NCBI GenBank assembly: GCA_009618505.1
Contig: WJOQ01000403.1
Coordinates: forward strand, 1-11,739
Source: Clostridia bacterium
GTDB lineage: Bacteria > Aerophobota > Aerophobia > Aerophobales > AE-B3A
Length of the DNA: 11,739 bases
Direction: 5' to 3'
Part shown: one piece after another, positions 1-6,842 of the stretch
How positions within the stretch are numbered: the first letter of the stretch is position 1
How the letters are laid out: each line of letters opens with the position of its first letter
The notes under the pieces: generated by a model
What the model saw: only the letters and a program-made list of their open reading frames with translations
Told to the model about the DNA's origin: nothing
Database searches by the model: none
Program-made: the position numbers and the translations under genes

Positions 1-965
1 CGCCAAAAAAGGGTAACTCCTGTAAATAACAATACAACAATTAAGGAAAAACTAGAGATAAGAGGAACCAAAAACAAGAAGAGGGAAGTGGTAAGAAAAG
101 CAACGGTTATAACTTTTTTCGGATCCCATATATCAGAATATTTGCCCCCAATCATTTTACCTGCCATTCCTCCCGCTAAAAACAAAGTTAATACTCCTCC
201 TGCATTCCCCACTGAAAAGTTGTGTACATTCTTGAGAAAAAGAGGAAGAAAAGAAATAGTTCCTCCACCAATAAAGCCAAAAAAACCTTGAGCTAGAAAG
301 ATTATCTTAAGCCGAGGGAGAAAATTGGACAAACTTTTTCTATTTAGGAGTTCTTTTTTATCAATTTCATCAACCCTATCTTCTCTCTTGCTCCTTATTC
401 TGTTTTTTAAAGAGAATCTGTAGAAAAGATAAGCTATTACAAATATTGGGAGTGCCCATAATGTATAAACACTTCTCCATCCGAAGTAAGAACTTATCAC
501 TCCTGCAGTTATAGGACCTATGAGTACGCCAACACTTCCTCCTATTTCAAAAATACCAAATATTTTTCCTCTTGCCTTCAGATATCTACAAGCCATATAA
601 GAATAAACTGGAGGGAGAAAAAGACCTATAGATACATAGAGAAAAATTAAAAAGAGCAAAGCAGTAAGAAAGGTAGATGTAAGAACCATAGTAGCAGAGA
701 AAACACTTATTAACAGAAGTACAGAAAGAATCATCTTAATTTTATCTACTTTGTCTGCAACTATTCCAGCAAAAATACCGGAAGAGGCCCAGCATAAGCT
801 TAAAATAGAAGTTAATATTCCCACCTTAGTATAAGAAAGACTGAATTCTGTCTGTATAAGAGGAAGTAATGATGCTAAACTAATCTTGAATACATGCAGT
901 AAACCGTTTGAAAAAGTAATCAGGAAAAGAAATCTGTCTTTTTTAATCTCGTTAGTACTCTCCAT
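1..965 (-). CDS. MFS transporter, 3' end outside the window
   Basis: Translating the minus strand from the ATG at 965-963 gives 321 open codons up to the window edge, so the C-terminus is missing (family members usually have about 400 residues). The visible part is strongly hydrophobic: roughly six N-terminal membrane segments, a charged cytoplasmic loop at residues 183-218, then the start of the second half. A motif-A-like loop, GIVADKVDKIKM, lies at residues 67-78, and its second-half counterpart GGKYSDIWDPKK at 273-284. FGWRSVYTLW at 161-170 is typical of the end of TM5. The N-terminus (LLPLIQTEFSLSYTKVG) recalls the fosmidomycin-resistance-like branch, but substrate cannot be read from sequence. 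The start lies one base after the stop of the enolase-superfamily gene, with no clear ribosome binding site, so translation is probably coupled. It is likely an uptake or efflux carrier for the pathway's substrate or product; that role is inferred. Confidence 0.88.
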   Translation of the reverse strand, partial: MESTNEIKKDRFLFLITFSNGLLHVFKISLASLLPLIQTEFSLSYTKVGILTSILSLCWASSGIFAGIVADKVDKIKMILSVLLLISVFSATMVLTSTFLTALLFLIFLYVSIGLFLPPVYSYMACRYLKARGKIFGIFEIGGSVGVLIGPITAGVISSYFGWRSVYTLWALPIFVIAYLFYRFSLKNRIRSKREDRVDEIDKKELLNRKSLSNFLPRLKIIFLAQGFFGFIGGGTISFLPLFLKNVHNFSVGNAGGVLTLFLAGGMAGKMIGGKYSDIWDPKKVITVAFLTTSLFLFLVPLISSFSLIVVLLFTGVTLFW

Positions 966-966
966 A

Positions 967-2169
967 TTAATATCGAGGTGATGGTATAAATTGGGGAAGT
1001 TCCGATACCCATTCATATTTAGTTCTGTATCCTTCTTTTTTAAATTGATCTGCATATTTTTTTATCTTTCTCTCATCCAGCTTCACCCCCACACCAGGTT
1101 GCAATGGGACTGGAAGGCAGCCATTTGTAAAATCCCATGGTTTAGTAATTACATCATCCTCGTAGTAAGGTAAAAGAGAATCAGCGGTGCCACCAAAATA
1201 AAGATTAGGAATCGTTGAAAGAAGGTGGAGAAAATAAGCTATATGTAGGCCAGTTCCACTTCCGCTATGCACAGTTACCGGGATCCCTGCTGCCTCTGCT
1301 ATAGCAGCTGCCTTTTTTGCCATGTATATTCCCCCATTCCTTCGTGTATCTATACTTATTACATCTGCTGCTCCTCTTCGGACTATATCTATAATCTCCC
1401 ATATACCTCCAATTCGGTTAGTTCCTTCACAAAGAGCAATAGGAACATTAGAATTAAGGATTTTACGCAATCTTGCTGTCCCTTCTAAATCAAAGAAGGG
1501 TAGAGGATTTTCAACCCACATAATATCATATTTTGCAATTTTATCGATAATTCTAAGAGCGGTTGCTAGAGACCAAGCTCCGTTAGGGTCAAGTATGATT
1601 TCTATTTTATCGCCAACAGCCTTTCTGACTTCTCTTACCACAGCAACGTCCATTTCCGCACTAAACCCTCCCTTTAATTTGAGCATTTTGAATCCCTTTT
1701 CTTTGACAAAGGCTACTGCATTTTTAACATAATCTTTCACGTCTGCTCCAGGTGAATAATAAATTTCTGCAACAAAATTAATCTCTTTCCTCACTGGCCC
1801 TCCTATGAGTTTGCATATTGGCTGTTTAGCAGCCTGCCCCATAATATCCCATAAGGCATATTCTAAAGGACAAAAAGCCCTGTAAATTATTTGTGCATTA
1901 TCTAATCCACCATTTTTGTGGCTAACTAAATCGTTGAGCATAAGTTCGATGTCATGGACATCCTTTCCAATTACATACGGTTCTATGTATTGATTAAAGG
2001 CAGCCTCAGTTACTGGATTAGCAATCCCTTCACCTACCCCCGTTATTTCCTCGTCCGTAAAAACTTTAATCAACATAATAGTTATCCCTGAAACGCTACC
2101 ATGCCCTGCAATCAGTTTCTTTTTTGTCCTGATTGTAAACTTTACCTTCTCTAATTTAGTAATTTTCAT
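967..2169 (-). CDS. Enolase-superfamily enzyme, mandelate racemase subgroup; probable sugar-acid dehydratase
   Basis: A 400-residue cytoplasmic enzyme of normal family length: an N-terminal capping domain (about 1-125) followed by a (beta/alpha)7-beta barrel. All expected catalytic positions are visible. K164 and K166 form the KxK base in KLKGG. The Mg2+ ligands are D194 (LDPNG), E220 (WVENP) and E248 (LCEG). The His-Asp dyad is D274 (SIDTRRNGG) and H301 (VTVHSGSG). The His-Asp dyad plus KxK places it in the mandelate racemase subgroup, whose members abstract the proton alpha to a carboxylate; most are acid-sugar dehydratases giving 2-keto-3-deoxy acids, a minority racemases. The neighbouring DapA-family lyase fits the dehydratase reading. 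The ATG at 2169 follows a good AGGAGGG ribosome binding site. The gene is separated from ridA by 176 bases and runs directly into the MFS gene. Exact substrate unknown; racemase or epimerase activity remains possible. Confidence 0.9.
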   Translation of the reverse strand: MKITKLEKVKFTIRTKKKLIAGHGSVSGITIMLIKVFTDEEITGVGEGIANPVTEAAFNQYIEPYVIGKDVHDIELMLNDLVSHKNGGLDNAQIIYRAFCPLEYALWDIMGQAAKQPICKLIGGPVRKEINFVAEIYYSPGADVKDYVKNAVAFVKEKGFKMLKLKGGFSAEMDVAVVREVRKAVGDKIEIILDPNGAWSLATALRIIDKIAKYDIMWVENPLPFFDLEGTARLRKILNSNVPIALCEGTNRIGGIWEIIDIVRRGAADVISIDTRRNGGIYMAKKAAAIAEAAGIPVTVHSGSGTGLHIAYFLHLLSTIPNLYFGGTADSLLPYYEDDVITKPWDFTNGCLPVPLQPGVGVKLDERKIKKYADQFKKEGYRTKYEWVSELPQFIPSPRY

Positions 2170-2185
2170 TACACCCTCCTAATGT

Positions 2186-2243
2186 TCTCTTCTGGAAGTA
2201 TTGAATGTGGCCCAAAGAGCTACTTCTGTCCTCCCAGAAGAGA
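2186..2243 (-). promoter_or_regulatory. Nested inverted repeat in the leader of the enolase-superfamily gene
   Basis: On the + strand TCTCTTCTGG (2186-2195) is perfectly complementary to CCAGAAGAGA (2234-2243). Directly inside it AAGTA (2196-2200) pairs with TACTT (2221-2225). In the minus-strand transcript this would fold about 17 bases upstream of the start codon, just before the AGGAGGG ribosome binding site. There is no U-tract after it, so it is not an intrinsic terminator. It could affect translation or be an RNA-processing or stabilising element. Not matched to any riboswitch I know. Confidence 0.45.
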
Positions 2244-2265
2244 TTCGACTAAAATCCAAATTCCC

Positions 2266-2277
2266 AGTAAATTTACT
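2266..2277. promoter_or_regulatory. 12-bp perfect palindrome, possible operator
   Basis: AGTAAATTTACT is a perfect palindrome about 100 bases upstream of the enolase-superfamily start, in the 176-base gap after ridA. Its size and position would suit a dimeric repressor, but AT-rich palindromes arise easily by chance. No convincing -35/-10 pair was found beside it. Confidence 0.2.
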
Positions 2278-2345
2278 TCAGTTTTCCGCTCTTTTTTTAT
2301 CTCCTACCTGCTTTCACTTCTATTTGACCTTTACACTAGATGCCG

Positions 2346-2732
2346 TTATGTAGAGATGATAGCAGTCACTGCTATCTCTATACTTACATCTGCGGGTAGA
2401 CGGGGTACCTCAACACAAGTTCTAACTGGAGGATCTTGAAGAAAGTACTCTTTGTATACCTGATTCATCGCTTCAAAATTATCCAAGTCGTCAAGATAAA
2501 CCACCGCTTTAACTACATCTGTCATAGAAGCTCCTGCTTCCTCCAATATAAATTTTATATTCTCGATAGCTTGCCTGGTTTGTGCCTGTATTCCACCTTC
2601 TACTATAGATCCCGTTTTCGGATCAATTCCTATCTCTCCAGCTACAAATACAAACTCTCCCATTCTTACTCCTTGAGAATAAGGTCCTAATGGAGCCGCG
2701 GCTTTTTTTGTAGTGATTATTTCTTTTTGCAT
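2346..2732 (-). CDS. ridA: RidA family (YjgF/YER057c/UK114) enamine/imine deaminase
   Basis: A 128-residue protein of exactly the family length. The start region has [10 protein letters not shown] (13-22). [11 protein letters not shown] (31-41) and ARQ-like [10 protein letters not shown] (51-60) follow. The C-terminal signature is [18 protein letters not shown] (103-120). R104 corresponds to the Arg that binds the substrate carboxylate in RidA, and E119 to the conserved active-site Glu. RidA proteins form trimers and hydrolyse reactive 2-aminoacrylate-type enamines/imines to keto acids. Here the gene sits between a DapA-family lyase and a dehydratase-type enzyme, suggesting it clears imine or enamine by-products, or plays a dedicated deaminase role; that is inference. 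The ATG at 2732 follows GGGAGGT with 7 bases of spacing. It follows the lyase gene by 51 bases and is probably co-transcribed. Confidence 0.93.
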   Translation of the reverse strand: MQKEIITTKKAAAPLGPYSQGVRMGEFVFVAGEIGIDPKTGSIVEGGIQAQTRQAIENIKFILEEAGASMTDVVKAVVYLDDLDNFEAMNQVYKEYFLQDPPVRTCVEVPRLPADVSIEIAVTAIIST

Positions 2733-2783
2733 AGTTTGTACCTCCCTTTTTTTCTTATTATTTATGTGACAGCAAATAACTTA

Positions 2784-3671
2784 CTACAAGTCCTTAATAA
2801 TTGCTTGTAAACACGCCCGGGACTTAATCGAAAGATTCTTCACAGGAAATCGTGCCGGTCCAACCCTTACGCCAATAATCTCTAAGGCTTCTTTGATCCC
2901 TGCAGGAAAAGTTCCAATTTTCAAAACATTATGAAGTTCCGTAATCTGCTTTTGTTTCTTTTGGGCTTCTCTGAAATTACCATTACGAAAATTTTCGTAA
3001 AGACCCACTACAAGACTTGGAACTATGTTCGCTATAGCAGAAACAGCACCCTTTGCTCCATGCATCAAACTGAACAATATTAGCGGATCGTGACCCGTTA
3101 AGATAGAAAAACTATTTGAAGTATTACGAATATATTCAGTAATTAAAGCTGGTTGCCCACTGGAATCTTTTATCCCCACAATATTATCAATTTGAGCAAG
3201 CCTCTCGATTATGGCTTCAGAAAACGAGACGTGTGTCCTATTAGGATTAGAATAGATGATTACTGGCAAGTTCGTGTTATCGCTTATGGCTTTATAATGA
3301 TAGAAAAGTTCATCTTCATTAGGCAATATATAAAAAGGAGATATAACCATAACGGCGTCGACCCCTATCTTTTCAGCCCTTTGAGTTAATTCTATACTTT
3401 TTCTAGTTGTGACTGCTCCCGTTCCTCCCCACACGGGGATTTTATGATCTACTTCATTTACTACGCTTTCCATAAGTTTTATTTTTTCAGCATCCTCAAG
3501 AGCATAAAACTCACCAGTACTTCCCGGAGTAACTATACCATGTATTCCCGCTTCAATTAAACGTCTCACCAATTCACACAGAATACTTTTATTAATAATT
3601 TGTTTTTGTGTAAAGGGTGTAACAATCGGTACTACGATTCCAGAAGCTTCAAATCCTTTTAAAGTGAGCAT
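2784..3671 (-). CDS. DapA/NAL-family class I lyase (probable 2-keto-3-deoxy acid aldolase or dehydratase)
   Basis: A 295-residue (beta/alpha)8 protein of normal length for the dihydrodipicolinate synthase / N-acetylneuraminate lyase family. The pyruvate carboxylate-binding loop is GSTGE (50-54). The catalytic Tyr is Y140 in IIYSNPNRT, with R145 at the position of the conserved DapA Arg. The Schiff-base Lys is K168 in VGIKDSSG. The family includes DHDPS, N-acetylneuraminate lyase, KDG aldolases, 5-dehydro-4-deoxyglucarate dehydratase and hydroxyproline-pathway deaminases, and this sequence alone does not decide among them. Next to a mandelate-racemase-type enzyme and sugar oxidoreductases, a 2-keto-3-deoxy sugar-acid aldolase is the best guess; lysine biosynthesis is unlikely in this context. 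The ATG at 3671 has AAAGGT about 5 bases upstream, and the gene begins 19 bases after the EamA permease stop, so it is operonic. Confidence 0.9.
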   Translation of the reverse strand: MLTLKGFEASGIVVPIVTPFTQKQIINKSILCELVRRLIEAGIHGIVTPGSTGEFYALEDAEKIKLMESVVNEVDHKIPVWGGTGAVTTRKSIELTQRAEKIGVDAVMVISPFYILPNEDELFYHYKAISDNTNLPVIIYSNPNRTHVSFSEAIIERLAQIDNIVGIKDSSGQPALITEYIRNTSNSFSILTGHDPLILFSLMHGAKGAVSAIANIVPSLVVGLYENFRNGNFREAQKKQKQITELHNVLKIGTFPAGIKEALEIIGVRVGPARFPVKNLSIKSRACLQAIIKDL

Positions 3672-3690
3672 CTTCGACCTTTCAATATCC

Positions 3691-4581
3691 TCAATAGATA
3701 ATAAGCCATATCCCTACGACGGACATTATTACAGATAATATCATTTTAAAAGTTGCCTTCTCGCGAAAAAACAAAACGGAGAGAGGTGTAACCAAGACAA
3801 GAGATGCCGAATTTAAAATCACTGTTTTTGCTGCGCCAATGTGTTGAATTGCAAAGAGCCAAAGGAGATTACTACCCACACCCATAAGAACGCCACCAAC
3901 TGCAATAATAGCTAAAGAAAAGGGATGATATTTAATAACCCGCAATACACCAACTCTAATAGATGGAAAGGCTAATAATAATAATCCACCTACAAATAGT
4001 CTGATGGCATTAATGGTAATCACATTCAGCTCTTTCAGTGGTTTCTTAAGAAGTACTGCTCCTAGGGCCCAACAGAAAGCAGCTATGATAGCTAATGGAA
4101 TCCCCATTCCACGGCTCCCTAGCAAAAATTTAACTGGATTTGACAATAGTCTTTGAGAAGGATGAACTATCCAGTACATACCACATACTATTAAAAGCGC
4201 TCCCAACAACATTGGCCAAGTAAGTAATTCATCGAGAAAAATGACAGCTAAAACCATGGTAAATAAGGGATAGCTAACTGATGCAATAATTATGGACTTC
4301 GAAGCCTCTATCAAACCTATGCTTTTTAAATAGAGAGTGTCTCCAATAACAATCCCTGCAAGGGCAGATCCAAAAACATAGATTGAAGCGACCCAAGGAA
4401 GATGAGCAAAATCGCTTATTCTTTCAACAAAAAATAGCAAAACAGTTATAAATACGATAGCAAATAAAATACGCAAGAAATTAATTATCGCGGGCTCAAT
4501 TTCTCTAGATTGGGATTTAAAGAGAAAACTAGCTGAAATACGACAGAATCCACTCGTTAGAGCACTAACTTCTCCAATAAT
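3691..4581 (-). CDS. EamA/DMT-superfamily permease, probably starting at ATT
   Basis: The conventional start (TTG at 4476) gives 261 residues and lacks the first membrane helix and any ribosome binding site. The same frame stays open upstream to a TGA at 4597-4599 and reads GEVSALTSGFCRISASFLF and then SREIEPAIINF. This is a clear first EamA helix and loop, completing the usual two repeats of five helices. No ATG, GTG or TTG lies in that extension. An AGGAG at 4588-4592 sits 6 bases before an ATT at 4579-4581, so I place the start there, giving 296 residues, the normal family size. The second repeat begins around GIPLAIIAAFCWALGAVLLK. The protein is an inner-membrane metabolite transporter of unknown substrate. 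It lies 40 bases after the ABC permease stop and 19 bases before the lyase gene. A frameshift from the ATG at 4598-4600 is the alternative explanation. Confidence 0.82.
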   Translation of the reverse strand: MIGEVSALTSGFCRISASFLFKSQSREIEPAIINFLRILFAIVFITVLLFFVERISDFAHLPWVASIYVFGSALAGIVIGDTLYLKSIGLIEASKSIIIASVSYPLFTMVLAVIFLDELLTWPMLLGALLIVCGMYWIVHPSQRLLSNPVKFLLGSRGMGIPLAIIAAFCWALGAVLLKKPLKELNVITINAIRLFVGGLLLLAFPSIRVGVLRVIKYHPFSLAIIAVGGVLMGVGSNLLWLFAIQHIGAAKTVILNSASLVLVTPLSVLFFREKATFKMILSVIMSVVGIWLIIY

Positions 4582-4621
4582 TTGAATCTCCTGTTTTCAT
4601 CGAATTTAGTTTCTTCTATCT

Positions 4622-5734
4622 CTATTTATATGGATCAGCTGCGTCTCGCAAACCGTCTCCAACAAAATTGAAGGTTAAAACAACGATGATGACAAATAAC
4701 CCAGGGATTAGTAGCCAAGGATGAAAAGCAACGCTGCGTACATTCTGGGCTTCTTGCAAAAGAACTCCCCAACTTACCACAGGAGGACGAAGCCCTATGC
4801 CAAGAAAGCTTAAGGAAGTCTCTGCTAAGATCATATAGGGTACAGATATAGTAAGACTTACTATAAGGTAGCTCAAAAAGGAGGGCAGGAGATGCCCTGT
4901 TATTATTTTTTTATCGGTTGCTCCGGCAATTTTGGCTGCGATAATAAAATCTTCTTCTCTCAGTTGTAGTAATTTCCCTCTTATTACCCGAGCTAAGCCA
5001 CACCAGCCCACAGCGGAAAGAATAATGGTAATCGCAAAGTAAACTTGAATTGCTGTCCATTCTTCAGGCAGCATCGCACTAAAGGCTAACCAGAGAGGGA
5101 TTTTCGGTATAGACAACAAAAATTCTATAACTCTCTGGATGAACATATCGGCAGCTCCTCCGTAGTATCCTGAGATCCCTCCTAGTATAATTCCTAATAT
5201 AAAACTAAGAGCCGTTCCCACTAAACCTATGGATAGAGATATCCGAGTGCCATAAAGAACGCGAGAAAATAAGTCCCTACCCAACGAATCTGTCCCAAAT
5301 AAAAATAAATTTCCCTCCTTTACTCCGAAAAGATGAATGTCTGTCTTGAATAAGCCCCAGAGCCTATATTTATCCCCATGGATAAAAAAATAAATAGGAT
5401 ATTTTTCAGTCTTATCCTCTGTATATATTATTTCAAAAGTTGTTAGATTAACCTCTCTTTTTAACCCGTAAATAAAGGGACGAAAATGAAAACTGCCTTC
5501 CTCATCAAAAAAATTAATTTTCCGTGGTGGACAGTGCGTGCATTTTCTATTAGTCTTATATATATCTTGAGTGGCAAAAAACTCGCAGAATAAACCTAGA
5601 GTGTAAAAAATAATCAAAATGAAACCACATAAAATAGCCATCTTATGCTTTTTAAACTTTCTCCACATAAGCTGCCATTGCGAGGCTAAATAAAATTTTT
5701 CTTCTACACTAATTTCTTCTCTTTCACTTTTCAC
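4622..5734 (-). CDS. ABC transporter permease, DppC/OppC type with large periplasmic insertion
   Basis: A 370-residue inner-membrane permease. TM1 lies at about 32-53 (MAILCGFILIIFYTLGLF). Then comes a roughly 90-residue extracytoplasmic segment (54-143), followed by FGTDSLGRDLFSRVLYGTR (146-164), which opens the transport domain with about five helices. The EAA loop that contacts the ATPase is EDFIIAAKIAGATDKKIITG (261-280). Family OppC/DppC proteins are typically about 300 residues; a longer subgroup with this insertion exists. The insertion begins with a C-x-x-C pair, KCTHC (64-68), which I do not recall as typical. It starts with GTG at 5734, preceded by an AGAGAG-like ribosome binding site; the in-frame TGA at 5738-5740 rules out extension. 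It lies 14 bases after the DppB-type gene, so the two form a heterodimeric pore. Peptide, oligosaccharide or sugar-acid uptake are all possible. Confidence 0.92.
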   Translation of the reverse strand: MKSEREEISVEEKFYLASQWQLMWRKFKKHKMAILCGFILIIFYTLGLFCEFFATQDIYKTNRKCTHCPPRKINFFDEEGSFHFRPFIYGLKREVNLTTFEIIYTEDKTEKYPIYFFIHGDKYRLWGLFKTDIHLFGVKEGNLFLFGTDSLGRDLFSRVLYGTRISLSIGLVGTALSFILGIILGGISGYYGGAADMFIQRVIEFLLSIPKIPLWLAFSAMLPEEWTAIQVYFAITIILSAVGWCGLARVIRGKLLQLREEDFIIAAKIAGATDKKIITGHLLPSFLSYLIVSLTISVPYMILAETSLSFLGIGLRPPVVSWGVLLQEAQNVRSVAFHPWLLIPGLFVIIVVLTFNFVGDGLRDAADPYK

Positions 5735-5748
5735 TTTTCAGCTCTCTC

Positions 5749-6744
5749 TTATGATAATTTTTCATAACGAACGCGAGGATCTACCAAGACTAAAAGAAGA
5801 TCAGAAATGAAAGTCCCTATTACCGTTAAAATAGCCAAAAGTGCAAGAGTACTTCCAGCTAAGTATGGATCTTGAGCCATCAATGCATCAAAAAGAAGAG
5901 GTCCTGTAGTAGGCAAACTAAGTACAATAGCCGTAATAGTTTCCCCTGAGATAATGCCAGGAAGTATCCATCCTATGGTGCTGATTATAGGATTTACAGC
6001 CATCCTTACTGGATATTTAAATAAAAGGGTTCTTTCTTTAAGTCCTTTTGCTCGAGCGGTAATAACGTATTGCTTTCCAAGTTCATCCAGTAAACAGCCT
6101 CGCATAATACGAATAAGGCTAGCTGTCCCGGCAGTCCCAATAACTATTATGGGAATTGGAAAATGCTTTAGCATATCGATAAATTTAGCTACACTCCAGC
6201 TAGCTCTTAAATATTCAAGCGAGAAAAGACCACCTATACTCAAACCAAAATATCTGTAGAAAAGGACCATCAGGATCAATGCTAAAAGAAAATTAGGGGT
6301 GGCCAAGCCACCAAAACCTAATGTAGTGAAAATATAGTCACCAATAGAATATTGATGAGTAGCTGAATAGATACCTATCGGGATGGCCACACAGTATGTA
6401 AAGAGAAAAGTAGAAAGGGCAAGCATCACTGTAAATGGTAATCGCTCAGCCAATAACTCACTTACCGGCCTAAAAACGTATGAAAAAGATAGCCCCATGT
6501 CTCCATGAAGCATTTTCCATAACCAAACAAAATATTGAAAATATATGGGTTGATCTAAGCCATACTGCTTTCTCAGTGATATAATTTCAGCCGCACTATA
6601 GGACCTACCCAATTGGGCTTCTAATAGGACATAGTGAGTTACATAATCACCGGGGGGGAGTTGAACGACGATAAATGCGAGAATCGTAATTATTAACAAA
6701 ACAATAGCCATGTATAAAACTCGGCGAAGGATATAATAGAGCAT
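5749..6744 (-). CDS. ABC transporter permease, DppB/OppB type
   Basis: A 331-residue inner-membrane permease of standard length. The N-terminus MLYYILRRVLYMAIVLL is the usual OppB/DppB first helix. It is followed by QLPPGDYV (28-35), a periplasmic stretch with LRKQYGLDQPIYFQYFVWL (57-75), and GDMGLSFSYVFRPVSELLAERL (81-102). About five more helices follow. The EAA loop is YVITARAKGLKERTLLFKYP (226-245). VDPRVRYEK at the end matches the family's C-terminal signature. It is the partner of the DppC-type permease that follows 14 bases later. The ribosome binding site is weak (only AAAAAGAA before ATG). A 15-bp stem-loop ends 14 bases upstream of the start, so expression is probably lower than that of the binding-protein gene before it. 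No nucleotide-binding subunits are encoded in the window. Confidence 0.94.
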   Translation of the reverse strand: MLYYILRRVLYMAIVLLIITILAFIVVQLPPGDYVTHYVLLEAQLGRSYSAAEIISLRKQYGLDQPIYFQYFVWLWKMLHGDMGLSFSYVFRPVSELLAERLPFTVMLALSTFLFTYCVAIPIGIYSATHQYSIGDYIFTTLGFGGLATPNFLLALILMVLFYRYFGLSIGGLFSLEYLRASWSVAKFIDMLKHFPIPIIVIGTAGTASLIRIMRGCLLDELGKQYVITARAKGLKERTLLFKYPVRMAVNPIISTIGWILPGIISGETITAIVLSLPTTGPLLFDALMAQDPYLAGSTLALLAILTVIGTFISDLLLVLVDPRVRYEKLS

Positions 6745-6758
6745 TTCTTTTTAAGATT

Positions 6759-6797
6759 AGAAACTCCTACCGGACGGGTAATCCGATAGGAGTTTCT
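6759..6797 (-). terminator. Stem-loop between binding-protein and permease genes (attenuator or RNA stabiliser)
   Basis: AGAAACTCCTACCGG (6759-6773) and CCGATAGGAGTTTCT (6783-6797) form 15-bp arms around a 9-base loop. The single non-Watson-Crick position is G-U in the minus-strand transcript but would be A-C in a plus-strand one, which supports function on the minus strand. The tail after the stem is only moderately U-rich (about TCTAATCTT). It is therefore a weak terminator at best, or a 3'-end stabilising hairpin like the one between malE and malF. It would keep the binding protein in excess over its permeases. Confidence 0.65.
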
Positions 6798-6818
6798 ATC
6801 TCTCCTAATTCTAATTCT

Positions 6819-6842
6819 TTAATTCTATCCTTAATTCTATCC
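6819..6842. repeat. 12-bp tandem duplication across the 3' end of the binding-protein gene
   Basis: TTAATTCTATCC occurs twice back to back (6819-6830 and 6831-6842). The second copy contains the TAG stop of the binding-protein gene (6837-6839) and its last codon. Just downstream CTAATT is also doubled (6805-6816). It looks like slippage in AT-rich sequence, with no sign of a function. Confidence 0.7.

Noticed and set aside
88..291. 67-codon plus-strand open frame
   Set aside because: It is the reverse of the MFS transporter coding sequence, which has clear membrane segments and family motifs.
1267..1732. Open frames on the plus strand over the enolase-superfamily gene (and similar ones at 2182-2690, 5954-6259, 8941-9853, 10436-10765 and 11146-11599)
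   Set aside because: They lie opposite well-supported minus-strand genes, have no ribosome binding site context and their translations resemble no protein family.
2733..2783. Terminator or promoter between the lyase gene and ridA
   Set aside because: The 51-base gap has T/A runs and the ridA ribosome binding site, but I found no stem with a U-tract and no convincing promoter.
2784..3671. Lysine-pathway DapA (dihydrodipicolinate synthase)
   Set aside because: Active-site residues fit the whole family, and the context is sugar/acid catabolism with no lysine genes, so a specific dapA name is not justified.
3691..4476. EamA permease starting at TTG 4476
   Set aside because: This start drops the first membrane helix, has no ribosome binding site, and the same frame continues upstream with EamA-like sequence.
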